Part shown: positions 55,010 through 62,653 of the stretch, one piece after another | How positions within the stretch are numbered: the stretch's first letter is position 1 | Layout: each line of letters starts with the position of its first letter | DNA from: Bacteroidota bacterium | GTDB taxonomy: Bacteria; Bacteroidota; Bacteroidia; Chitinophagales; Chitinophagaceae | Length of the DNA stretch: 64,000 bases | Reading direction: 5' to 3' | Assembly (NCBI GenBank): GCA_028876495.1 | Contig: JAGWRO010000062.1 | Span: 1 to 64,000 of the forward strand | The notes under the pieces: generated by a model | What the model saw: only the letters and a program-made list of their open reading frames with translations | What the model was told of the DNA's origin: nothing | The model's database searches: none | Position numbers and translations under genes: made by a program

Positions 55010-55502
55010 CCAATATGTGGCTTTTTTGTAGTAAGTTGAATCAAATACGCCAGTAAACCAAGAAATTATAATGATTCCTGTTTTAAGAATGTCTATACAT
55101 TCTTTCAAAATTTGAACGACAGCATATTTTACTTTTTATACACGTTTTTTTCCGGTAAATAATTACCCGGTTGGAACAATAAATAAATAGCCTTAGGGGG
55201 CAGTTAACCGGGATTTTTAATGCAGGCCGATCCTTAAACTTGCTACGTCTCACCATTCATGGATCTTTCTTTTGTATAACAGCACCGGTTACCCGAAACA
55301 TGACGCGTAGCGTAAAATTATTATTGATCGCGGGACCAGTTTATTCGCCGGTAAAAAATATCCCTGTTCGGACAGTAATTGACAGCCTTCGTCCTTAAAC
55401 CACTCGGTTCAATTTTTCTTTCCTGTAGGTTTAGGGTGATCAAATAAGTTTCTCCTGATCGCAATAACCAATTCTTTATTTATCACAAAAAATCAAAAAA
55501 AA
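55010..55502. other. 493-base gene-free stretch with several CCGG hairpins
   Basis: No credible coding frame. CCGGTAA (55152-55158) can pair with TTACCCGG (55163-55170). CCCGGTT in that same arm (55166-55172) can pair instead with AACCGGG (55206-55212), which is followed by ATTTTT. More CCGGT blocks lie near 55285 and 55348. It may contain a transcript end for the kinase and a structured leader for the NTF2-like genes. Promoter not identified with confidence. Confidence 0.35.
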
Positions 55503-55985
55503 ATGAAAAAGATTATTTTATTAACAATGGGTTTATTCCTTTTTGGCTTGACTGCTTTTTGCCAGGCAGAACAAGAAAACGGCACCATTTACATCAAGCA
55601 TCCCTACATTGATGTAGTCAATAACGGTGCGAAAGCTTACCTGGCAAAAGATAACGCCACTCTTAACAGCTATTATTCAGACACGGCTAAATTCTGGGCT
55701 TCAGGAATGGAAAAAAATATATCCATGAAGGATGCTATCCAACACTGGAATAAAGATTTTGACAAGTATGATGATATAAAATTAACTGTACAAGGTTACC
55801 CGGATTACCTGCATTATTTAGACAAAGATCAAAAGTATGTTCAATCATGGTGGGTATGGTCAGGCAAATCAAAAAAGACAGGGGAAGTGTTGACTATTCC
55901 GTTTGTTCAATTTGACCAGTTTAATAATGATGGCAAAATCGATTTCGAAGTGAATTATGGGGATTTCTCAAAAATGGAGGATTAA
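55503..55985 (+). CDS. Exported NTF2/SnoaL-like protein, copy 1
   Basis: 160 residues, signal peptide ending TAFCQ. The mature part has the cone-shaped NTF2 pattern: a helix with HPYIDVVNNGAKAY, YYSDTAKFWASGM in the pocket, and final strands WWVWSGKSKKTGE and FDQFNNDGKIDFEVNY. It is a clear tandem duplicate of the next gene. No catalytic residue can be assigned; the fold often binds small hydrophobic ligands. It is probably the first gene of a cluster of small proteins. Confidence 0.85.
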   Translation: MKKIILLTMGLFLFGLTAFCQAEQENGTIYIKHPYIDVVNNGAKAYLAKDNATLNSYYSDTAKFWASGMEKNISMKDAIQHWNKDFDKYDDIKLTVQGYPDYLHYLDKDQKYVQSWWVWSGKSKKTGEVLTIPFVQFDQFNNDGKIDFEVNYGDFSKMED

Positions 55986-56040
55986 AAATTAAAATCTGAA
56001 GGAACAAAAAAATCGCACTTCATTCATTAAAACTATAAAC

Positions 56041-56520
56041 ATGAAAAAGATTATTTTATTAACAGCGACTTTATTCTTTTTTGCAATTACTGTTTTTTGT
56101 CAACAGGAAGAAACCAATGGCACCATTTACATTAAGCATCCATACATCGATGTGGTAATGAATGCCAATAAGGATTACGTGGCAAATAACTTTTCGACAG
56201 TTAAAAATTATTATTCTGATACTGCCAGGTGGTGGGCGTCAGGCATTGAAAAATTTATTCCAATTGCAGAGGCAGAGAAAATGTGGAGGAGCGATTTTGA
56301 TAAATTCGATGATATCAAACAGACTCAACAGGGCTACCCGGATTACCTGCACTACAAAAAAGGAGATGCGATGATCGTTCAATCATGGTGGAACTGGACT
56401 GCAAAATCAAAGAAGACCGGTGCAGAAATAAAAATTCCAATGGTAATGTTTGATGAATTTAATGCAGACGGAAAAATCGTGAGAGAGTACATATATGGAG
56501 ATTTTTCAAATATGGAATAA
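56041..56520 (+). CDS. Exported NTF2/SnoaL-like protein, copy 2
   Basis: 159 residues, closely similar to copy 1 along the full length (signal MKKIILLTATLFFF, NGTIYIKHPYIDVV, QGYPDYLHY, QSWWNWTAKSKKTGAEI). The pocket differs at several places (KFWASGM against RWWASGI), so a ligand shift is possible. 55 bases separate the two genes, without a leader motif of the kind found before the following genes. The tandem pair suggests recent duplication. Confidence 0.85.
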   Translation: MKKIILLTATLFFFAITVFCQQEETNGTIYIKHPYIDVVMNANKDYVANNFSTVKNYYSDTARWWASGIEKFIPIAEAEKMWRSDFDKFDDIKQTQQGYPDYLHYKKGDAMIVQSWWNWTAKSKKTGAEIKIPMVMFDEFNADGKIVREYIYGDFSNME

Positions 56521-56541
56521 GGAGAAAAACTTCAAAAGTTT

Positions 56542-56584
56542 GTGTCTTCACGAAAGATTCAAAAAAAGTATTTCGTGAAGACAC
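56542..56584. repeat. Perfect 14-bp inverted repeat
   Basis: GTGTCTTCACGAAA (56542-56555) and TTTCGTGAAGACAC (56571-56584), with a 15-base loop. No T tract follows on the plus strand; GGTTTTTAAACC nearby is a further palindrome. It may end or stabilise the NTF2 gene transcript, or be a small dispersed element. Confidence 0.7.
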
Positions 56585-56610
56585 TTATCAGGTTTTTAAA
56601 CCAAAATAAA

Positions 56611-56641
56611 ACGGGTAAGCCCAAAACCAACCAGAGTAGGC
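56611..56641 (+). promoter_or_regulatory. Leader motif copy 1 (possible pseudoknot)
   Basis: ACGGGTAAGCCC, AAAACC and AGAGTAGGC in this order, 24 bases before the ATG at 56666. GGT (56614-56616) can pair with ACC (56626-56628), and GCC (56619-56621) with GGC (56639-56641), giving an H-type pseudoknot order. See findings for the comparison of the four copies. Confidence 0.55.
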
Positions 56642-56665
56642 ATTAACAACATAAATTATCAAACA

Positions 56666-56935
56666 ATGGTAACAGCAATTATTCAACATGAAGTAAAAGA
56701 CTTTGCAGAATGGAAAAAAATATTTGATTCAGACGAGGCCAACCGCGCCAGGGCCGGTGTTAAACTTATAGGCCTTTATACATCCCTAAACAACCCCAAT
56801 GATGTAACAATGATTTTTGAAGCGCCTAATCCTGAAATATATGACATCATGATGAGTGATCCCAAAAGACAAGAAGACATGAATAAAGCCGGTGTAATAA
56901 GTGCGCCTGTAGTAGCAATGTTGAACAAAGTTTAA
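56666..56935 (+). CDS. Small alpha/beta-barrel-like protein, paralogue 1
   Basis: 89 residues, no signal. The pattern TAIIQHEVKDFAEWKKIFDS, VKLIGLYTS, VTMIFEAPNPEIYDIMMSD and VVAMLNKV is that of the ferredoxin-like dimeric alpha/beta barrel (ABM/EthD/DUF1330 group). It resembles the next gene (57038) in each block. Function unknown; such dimers bind or convert small lipophilic molecules. It is preceded by leader motif copy 1. Confidence 0.75.
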   Translation: MVTAIIQHEVKDFAEWKKIFDSDEANRARAGVKLIGLYTSLNNPNDVTMIFEAPNPEIYDIMMSDPKRQEDMNKAGVISAPVVAMLNKV

Positions 56936-56984
56936 TGCTTCCGGCGTGGAAGTCGGGAAAAAATAAAAAGACAAAACAAAAAAA

Positions 56985-57014
56985 CGGGTGAGTCGAAAAC
57001 CGCTCAGAGTAGGC
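56985..57014 (+). promoter_or_regulatory. Leader motif copy 2 (possible pseudoknot)
   Basis: CGGGTGAGTCGAAAACC then GCTCAGAGTAGGC, 23 bases before the ATG at 57038. Pairings: GGT (56987-56989) with ACC (56999-57001); GTC (56992-56994) with GGC (57012-57014) through one G-T pair. It is almost identical to copy 3 though the genes behind them differ. Confidence 0.6.
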
Positions 57015-57037
57015 AATAACCATATAAATTATAAAAA

Positions 57038-57304
57038 ATGGCAACAGTAATAGGACGCCACAAAGTAGGCGACTTTAAAACATGGCTTGATGGCCACGAA
57101 GACAGGGTAAGAATATTTGCACCTGCAGTTTCCAGCTTTAAAACTTTCCAGGATACGGATGACCCTAATTCAATTGCATTAGTGCTGGAAGTTACAGACA
57201 TGGAAAAATTCGGAGCTATAATGAATGACCCGGATACACAGCGCTTTAAAGAAAAACACACGGTAATAGAACCGGTTATTATTTCAATGCAGGTAGACGT
57301 TTAA
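57038..57304 (+). CDS. Small alpha/beta-barrel-like protein, paralogue 2
   Basis: 88 residues. It repeats the layout of the preceding gene: TVIGRHKVGDFKTWLDGHED, VSSFKTFQDTDDPN, ALVLEVTDMEKFGAIMND and a C-terminal VIISMQVDV strand. The HK and His-Glu-Asp positions could bind a ligand, but nothing can be fixed. Probably cytoplasmic. It follows leader motif copy 2 and precedes a DUF3237 gene, both in the same transcript direction. Confidence 0.75.
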   Translation: MATVIGRHKVGDFKTWLDGHEDRVRIFAPAVSSFKTFQDTDDPNSIALVLEVTDMEKFGAIMNDPDTQRFKEKHTVIEPVIISMQVDV

Positions 57305-57413
57305 AGATGTTTAAGCGATGAAAACTTAATTCAAATACCGGAGAAGTATGGGCGGATTTGATTGGTGAAACATGCATTATGGTTTATCAAAGACATTGAC
57401 ATGAAACAAAAAA

Positions 57414-57443
57414 CGGGTAAGCCGAAAACCGCTCAGAGTAGGC
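57414..57443 (+). promoter_or_regulatory. Leader motif copy 3 (possible pseudoknot)
   Basis: CGGGTAAGCCGAAAACC then GCTCAGAGTAGGC, 16 bases before the ATG at 57460. Pairings: GGT (57416-57418) with ACC (57428-57430), and GCC (57421-57423) with GGC (57441-57443). It stands in front of an unrelated gene family, so it is not simply a by-product of duplication of the coding region. Confidence 0.6.
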
Positions 57444-57459
57444 AATAAAAACAAATGAT

Positions 57460-57915
57460 ATGGGTACAATTGACTTGGGTACACCTCTATACGAGTATAA
57501 CCTTAAAATTACCGGCCTCACAGAATACGGAGTCAACCTGCAGGAATTGGCATCAGGGAAAATTCCACCGCCACCGGAAGGCGCCAGGTTTGATGTAGCA
57601 TTCGCCGGCGAGGCAAGTGGTTCAAAATTGAGCGGAAAGGTCTCCGGGGTTGACTACTTACACATCCGTGCAGATGGGCGTTTTCAGCTTGACATTCATG
57701 CAGAAATAACAACAGCAGACGGGCAAAAAATTTCATTGAAAGCTGATGGCGTAGCCCTCACCCGGCAAGACAGCAGCATTTCTGACTTACGGGAGAACGT
57801 AACATTGTTTAGTTCTTCAAAAGATTATACGTGGGTAAATACAATACAAATATGGGGCATTGGAACAGTGGATCTCGCTACGCAGGATATTCATATAGCG
57901 GGCTATTCGGTGTAG
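57460..57915 (+). CDS. DUF3237-like protein
   Basis: 151 residues, no signal. Strands such as PLYEYNLKITG, RFDVAFAGEASGSKLSGKVSG, LHIRADGRFQLDIHAEITT and GQKISLKADG match the beta-barrel pattern of DUF3237, which resembles the lipocalin/AOC fold. The internal DGRFQLDIH block is typical. Function unknown. Leader motif copy 3 is immediately upstream. The C-terminal 30 residues (WVNTIQIWGIGTVDL) add a further strand pair. Confidence 0.75.
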   Translation: MGTIDLGTPLYEYNLKITGLTEYGVNLQELASGKIPPPPEGARFDVAFAGEASGSKLSGKVSGVDYLHIRADGRFQLDIHAEITTADGQKISLKADGVALTRQDSSISDLRENVTLFSSSKDYTWVNTIQIWGIGTVDLATQDIHIAGYSV

Positions 57916-57977
57916 CATATTGCAGGATAATAAAGATTCTGATCCGAAAAAGATTGTTTAACTAAAAACTCAAAATA

Positions 57978-58499
57978 ATGAAAAAAGTTTTTTTTGTCGT
58001 TGCCATAACGCTTATGGTAATTGGCTGTAATCAAACAGAAAAAAAGGATGACACTGCTTCCGATAAGGGCGTTGCAATGCAAGCACTTTATCAACAAAAC
58101 CTGGCAACTTTGAAAACGCTTGTTGCCGATTTTGAAAAAGAAGATATTGATGGTGAAGCTGCACAGATAGCAGATAGTGCAGTATGGAATTCTCCTGCTT
58201 ATGGCGACACAGTGCATACCAAAAAGCATTGGCTGGAAAGCCATAAGTTTTACATGGACAACTGGAGCGGCCTTCATTTAACCGATGGCCAGTTTCTGCC
58301 CGGTATTGACTCTGCTACTCACCAATTTGACGGAAGCGTAAGGTATTATGGCCGCTGGGATGGTGTTCATTCATCAGGGGTAGCTACGCAGGTTAATTTC
58401 TATGGAACCTATGAATTCAACGCCGACCATAAAATTATATCAGGTTCCGATTACTTTGACCTGGGCGGATTGATGAATGCAATAAAACCAAAAGGGTAA
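57978..58499 (+). CDS. NTF2/SnoaL-like lipoprotein
   Basis: 173 residues. Signal and lipobox (TLMVIGC) give a lipid-anchored protein. The body has the NTF2 pattern (DFEKEDIDGEAAQIADSAVWNSPAYGDT, KKHWLESHKFY, FYGTYEFNADHKI). It is distantly like the two genes at 55503 and 56041 but not a close copy, and no leader motif is seen before it. It belongs to the same run of ligand-binding folds. Confidence 0.8.
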   Translation: MKKVFFVVAITLMVIGCNQTEKKDDTASDKGVAMQALYQQNLATLKTLVADFEKEDIDGEAAQIADSAVWNSPAYGDTVHTKKHWLESHKFYMDNWSGLHLTDGQFLPGIDSATHQFDGSVRYYGRWDGVHSSGVATQVNFYGTYEFNADHKIISGSDYFDLGGLMNAIKPKG

Positions 58500-58553
58500 T
58501 CATTGGAGAATCATTATGGAAAAAAAGCACTTTCCTGCACATGCATTTCTGCA

Positions 58554-58585
58554 GGGGCGATTCCGAAAAGCCTTATGAGTAGGAA
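58554..58585 (+). promoter_or_regulatory. Leader motif copy 4 (divergent, with compensatory changes)
   Basis: GGGGCGATTCCGAAAAGCC then TTATGAGTAGGAA, 20 bases before the ATG at 58606. GGC (58556-58558) can pair with GCC (58570-58572), and TTCC (58561-58564) with GGAA (58582-58585). Both stems differ in sequence from copies 1-3 but keep pairing, while GAAA and GAGTA stay unchanged. Confidence 0.5.
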
Positions 58586-58605
58586 CCACTAAAAATTTAA
58601 ATAAA

Positions 58606-58929
58606 ATGAAAAAGTATTTAATCAAAGGAACCTATAATGCCGCGGGAACAAAAGCATTAATCCAGGAAGGTGGTTCCAAACGCAAAATTGCCGTTGATAA
58701 AATGTTGGCGGACCTGGGCGGTAAAGTAGAATCATTCTACTATTCAACCGGTGAGCACGATATCTATGTGATTGTAGAACTTCCTGACGACATTGCTGGT
58801 GCAGCCGCTACATTAGCTGTGAATGCCGCAGGGTTGGTGAAGATAACTGCATCACCGCTGCTTTCGCTAAAAGACATTGATGCTGTATTTAAAAAATCCG
58901 TCAGTTACCGGGCGCCGGGACAAAAATAA
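58606..58929 (+). CDS. GYD-domain protein
   Basis: 107 residues. Opening KYLIKGTYNAAGTKALIQEGG and VESFYYSTGEHDIYVIVELPDD match the GYD domain, with the conserved small-residue turn in the GEHDIYV block. The fold is again ferredoxin-like and dimeric. Function unknown. It is preceded by the divergent leader copy 4, and followed by an epimerase. Confidence 0.85.
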   Translation: MKKYLIKGTYNAAGTKALIQEGGSKRKIAVDKMLADLGGKVESFYYSTGEHDIYVIVELPDDIAGAAATLAVNAAGLVKITASPLLSLKDIDAVFKKSVSYRAPGQK

Positions 58930-59085
58930 ACAACAATACTGTTTGGTCTGCTACAGCAGTTCTTACTGATTAGTCTGGCAAGGTTTTTAGTTACCTGAAG
59001 AAATAAGAGGTTTCTCATAAACCTTCCTGGTTTTAAAGTGCCCGGGAAAATATTTACAAATGTTTTTAAAAACAAAAACAACATC

Positions 59086-60021
59086 ATGCAAACAGTAGGA
59101 ATCATCGGAGGTTCCGGATTTATCGGCAGCTACATTACAAAAATATTTTTAGAAGAGGATTTTAAAGTAAAAGTTACTTCTACTGATATCAGTAATAGAA
59201 GTAAATATGAACATTTGCTCATGCTTACCAATGCGCAAAACCTGGAAATGGTGCCGTTGGATGTAAGAGATAAAAATGCATTGCAGGATTTTGTAAAAGA
59301 CTGCGAAATCATTGTGCACGGTGGAACTCCCTTTCAACTGGAAGTAAAAGATCCGCAAACAGAATTGTTCGATCCAACGGTAACCGGTACACGCAATTTC
59401 CTGGAAGTAATATCAAAATCAAAAGATTTGAAGAAAGTTGTTTTTATTGCTTCTGTGGCCGCATGGAACACTTCTTTTCCAATGAATCCGGCCACTTACG
59501 ATCACGATCATATTTTTACCGAACAGGACACGCCATACATGAGCGACGGGGACCACCCTTACGCAAAAGCGAAATTTTTGGCCGACCAGGAAGTAAGAAA
59601 ATTTATTAAAGACAACCTCAATCTCTCATTTGAAATTTCTTCTGTATTCCCCACCTGGGTTATTGGTAACCCTCTTTCTGAAAGGCCGGATTCCACTTCT
59701 ATGGATATGCAATATTTAATAAAAAATAAAATTACACCCAATCCTTTTGTTGAAATGTTATTTGCAACAGATACTATGTTTTCGATGGTAGATGTAAGGG
59801 ATGTGGCCGAAGCGGTTTACCAGGCGGCTACCACCAAAGGCCTTCATGGAAAAAATTATTTGATAGCGAATGAAAGCTATAAAGTTTCTGATATTTCGCT
59901 GATGCTTAATAACCAGATTCCTCTTAATGACGCGGCTATAGTGTATGACAGTTCGCTGGCAAAAAAGGATTTGGGGATTGCGTTTATTGCGGCAAAGGAA
60001 ACACTGAATCACTGTGTATGA
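59086..60021 (+). CDS. NAD-dependent epimerase/dehydratase (extended SDR)
   Basis: The ATG at 59086 begins just before the nucleotide motif GGSGFIGS at residues 8-15; an upstream TTG/ATG frame extension would add only lysine-rich leader residues. The body has IVHGGTPFQLEV, SVAAWNTSF and YAKAKFLADQEV (the YxxxK-type active site), then EISSVFPTWVIGNP. 311 residues. It could be a sugar epimerase or a dihydroflavonol-reductase-like enzyme; it is the only clear redox enzyme in the small-protein cluster. Confidence 0.88.
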   Translation: MQTVGIIGGSGFIGSYITKIFLEEDFKVKVTSTDISNRSKYEHLLMLTNAQNLEMVPLDVRDKNALQDFVKDCEIIVHGGTPFQLEVKDPQTELFDPTVTGTRNFLEVISKSKDLKKVVFIASVAAWNTSFPMNPATYDHDHIFTEQDTPYMSDGDHPYAKAKFLADQEVRKFIKDNLNLSFEISSVFPTWVIGNPLSERPDSTSMDMQYLIKNKITPNPFVEMLFATDTMFSMVDVRDVAEAVYQAATTKGLHGKNYLIANESYKVSDISLMLNNQIPLNDAAIVYDSSLAKKDLGIAFIAAKETLNHCV

Positions 60022-60129
60022 AAGTCTTAGTACTACAAAATGAAAGAAGCCGTTTTGTTGTTTTAATAATAAACATCGTAATTTAGGATTCGTACGAAAA
60101 ATTCACATCAAAAAGCAAACTAGTTGAAG

Positions 60130-60660
60130 ATGAAAACACTTGTTTTACCAGTGCTTGCAATCCTTCTATTATTCTTCTCATGCCAACAATCTGAAAAATC
60201 TGACAAGTCATTAACAGGCACAGTAAACCAACAAAAAGCAATTATTTCTATGTTGGATTCTTTTAATACTTCGGCCGCAAATGCAGATTATAAAGCCTAC
60301 TTTAATTTTTATACCGATGATGCCATTTTCACCGGAACTGATGCAACAGAAAGATGGAATAAAAAAGAGTTTATGGCGTGGGCAAAACCGTATTTCGATA
60401 AAAAAACTACATGGCATTTTACTTCACTTGAGCGGCATATTTATTTTAATAAAACCGGCACTCTTGCCTGGTTTGATGAACTGTTGAACACCCAAATGAA
60501 AATTTGCAGAGGTTCTGGCGTTTTGATAAAACAAGCCAATGGATGGAAAATTATGCAATATATTTTATCGGCAACTATTCCAAATGAAGTAATGGATTCA
60601 GTCGTAAAAATTAAAGCGCCTATTGAAGATAAATTGATTAAAAAGTTATTAGCAAAATGA
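60130..60660 (+). CDS. NTF2-like lipoprotein
   Basis: The ATG at 60130 is preferred to the TTG two codons earlier. 176 residues; signal ends LFFSC, a lipobox. The body shows AIISMLDSFNTSAANADYKAYFNFYTDDAIF and GSGVLIKQANGWKIMQYIL, typical of the SnoaL/DUF4440-like family. It is the fourth NTF2-type exported protein in 5 kb. The gap before it, about 100 bases, may hold its own promoter. Confidence 0.8.
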   Translation: MKTLVLPVLAILLLFFSCQQSEKSDKSLTGTVNQQKAIISMLDSFNTSAANADYKAYFNFYTDDAIFTGTDATERWNKKEFMAWAKPYFDKKTTWHFTSLERHIYFNKTGTLAWFDELLNTQMKICRGSGVLIKQANGWKIMQYILSATIPNEVMDSVVKIKAPIEDKLIKKLLAK

Positions 60661-60691
60661 TTTTTTTCAATTAAACTAAAACCAACCAATC

Positions 60692-62014
60692 ATGCCAACA
60701 GCAACAACTGACGAAGGATTAAAGCGGGTTGTAGGAATCCCCGGTTTATCGTTGAATGTTATTAACAATACTATTGGTGCCGGCATCTTTGCTTTGCCTG
60801 CCATTGTTGGTATTGCGCTTGGCTCCTTTGCCATATTCGCTTATATATTTTGTGCGATCATGCTGGCATCCATTATGCTTTGCTATGCAGAAATAGGAAC
60901 CCGGGTTACATCTGCCGGTGGCAGTTATGCTTATGTAGAAGCTGCTTTTGGAAACTTTGCCGGGTTTATAATAAACTGGTTATTTGTTTTTGCATGGGGC
61001 ATATTGGGCGATGCTGCGTTGATGAATGTTGTATCTGATTCACTGGCAGTAATTTTTCCTGTTTTCTTAAATCCCTGGATGCGGGGCTTGTTGTTCTTTG
61101 TACTAATGGGTTTCATGATATTGATAAATATACGTGGTACTAAACAGGGAGTTGCCTTTGTAAAATGGATTGCCATCATAAAATTATTGCCGCTCTTGGG
61201 TATTATCCTTTTTGGATTTAGCCATGTTAGTTCTTCCAACCTTCATTGGGAAAATCTTCCATCCATTTCTACATTTGGCGATACTGTTCTCATTTTATTT
61301 TTTGCATTTACAGGTTTTGAATCTGCGCTTGGAGTAAGTGGCGAAATTAAAAATCCTAAACGTACGATCCCATCAGGTATTTTTTTGGGAGCTATAATAG
61401 TGCTTATTTTTTATCTGCTTCTTCAGTCAGTAACACAGGGTGTGTTGGGCACCAATATGGAAGCTGTTAAAAACGCCCCACTGGCAGCCGTTGCTGAAAA
61501 AATTGTGGGTCCGATTGGCGGCACACTTTTATTAGTTGCTGCCGCCATTTCCTGTTTTGGAAACGTGGGCGGAGATATAATGAATACGCCTCGTGTAATA
61601 TTTGCCGGTGCCAATGATGGGTTGTTTCCGAAGCTCCTCGGCAAATTGCATGCTAAGTATGCTACACCCTATATAGCCATCATCACTTACGCGGTACTAA
61701 TATTTATTTTCGCGGTTTCCGGTGGTTTCAAACAGTTGGCCATTTTGGCCAGCGCTTCCGCGCTGCTTATTTACCTGGCGGTTATTTTAGCCACTATTAA
61801 ATTAAGAATGAATAAAAAAGATGCAGTAGAAAAAACATTTAAAGTTCCGGGCGGATTGATCATTCCTTTAATTGGTATCGCAGCTATTGTATGGTTACTT
61901 ACCAGCTTAGGCAAATGGGAAATTTTGTCAACTATTATTTTCATTGCAGTAGTTTGTGTTATCTATTTTTTGATGAAGAAAATTAAGAAAGAAAAATTGA
62001 TTGCAGTGCCTTGA
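60692..62014 (+). CDS. APC-family amino acid permease
   Basis: 440 residues and about 12 transmembrane helices. TM1 has VINNTIGAGIFALP, the unwound binding segment; the GEIKNPKRTIPSGI loop is the consensus after TM6. It differs from the permease at 41724. It is encoded 31 bases after the NTF2-like lipoprotein. Substrate unknown; transport of amino acids or polyamines is the family role. Confidence 0.9.
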   Translation: MPTATTDEGLKRVVGIPGLSLNVINNTIGAGIFALPAIVGIALGSFAIFAYIFCAIMLASIMLCYAEIGTRVTSAGGSYAYVEAAFGNFAGFIINWLFVFAWGILGDAALMNVVSDSLAVIFPVFLNPWMRGLLFFVLMGFMILINIRGTKQGVAFVKWIAIIKLLPLLGIILFGFSHVSSSNLHWENLPSISTFGDTVLILFFAFTGFESALGVSGEIKNPKRTIPSGIFLGAIIVLIFYLLLQSVTQGVLGTNMEAVKNAPLAAVAEKIVGPIGGTLLLVAAAISCFGNVGGDIMNTPRVIFAGANDGLFPKLLGKLHAKYATPYIAIITYAVLIFIFAVSGGFKQLAILASASALLIYLAVILATIKLRMNKKDAVEKTFKVPGGLIIPLIGIAAIVWLLTSLGKWEILSTIIFIAVVCVIYFLMKKIKKEKLIAVP

Positions 62015-62653
62015 GGAGAAAGTTGCGGGTTTATTTGCTCCTGTATGATTTGAAAAAAATAAATGGTTTGGCTAAAGCAGAATGATAAGATTGCGGTAGA
62101 AGAAGTTTTTTGCGATAAGCTGGAATTTATGCAGTAATTGGAATTGATACTCAGATAAATAAAAGCTACTCTAATAAAAAACATTTTGCCGGTTAACCCT
62201 TTAATAAAGTTGATAGGACTGCTCCTTATTTTGGATGGCTACTAAACATTCGATAAATAATTCTCCTGTTCGCAATATTTTACTTGCCTTCGTTCAAAAA
62301 AGGAATGATATTATCCGGTAAATGGGTAGATTTACAATAGTTGCTGTGAATGAGAATTTCACCTGGGTTATTAATCGATCCTCCACCTGATAAACACCGA
62401 TTGATAGTAAAAATCACACATCCTGTTTTGACGAATACGTCATCATCGGGTTGGTTTGATCTTCTTTAAATTTATAAAAAAAGGAATGCAAAAAAGTAAT
62501 TAAATGGCAAATAACCAAAAGCAAATTATGGCGAAGATTTTTACCAGTAAAGAAACAAAAAAAGGCAATTTGTATTTTGCTGTTTTGGAAAAAATTGTTT
62601 TATGCTTTACTGGTATGCGTTTTAAGAACTAAAACTTAAACCAAGAAAAATCA
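62015..62653. other. 639-base region mostly without genes
   Basis: The region is A+T-rich. No known RNA gene, mobile element or strong terminator was recognised. The one coding candidate is the 42-codon frame at 62504, described separately. The end should contain the promoter of the FIST gene. Confidence 0.4.
62504..62632 (+). CDS. Possible 42-residue small protein
   Basis: ATG to TAA, ending 21 bases before the FIST gene start. The product is basic with a hydrophobic centre (YFAVLEKIVLCF) and no recognised family. An 11-bp perfect inverted repeat (TACCAGTAAAG at 62542-62552 with CTTTACTGGTA at 62605-62615) lies within the frame. It may be a real small protein, a leader peptide, or a chance frame in a structured leader. 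Confidence 0.25.
   Translation: MANNQKQIMAKIFTSKETKKGNLYFAVLEKIVLCFTGMRFKN

Noticed and set aside
56611-58606. Leader motifs considered as integron attC sites between gene cassettes
   Set aside because: They lack the attC core pair and long imperfect stem, lie right before start codons rather than after stops, and no integrase is visible.
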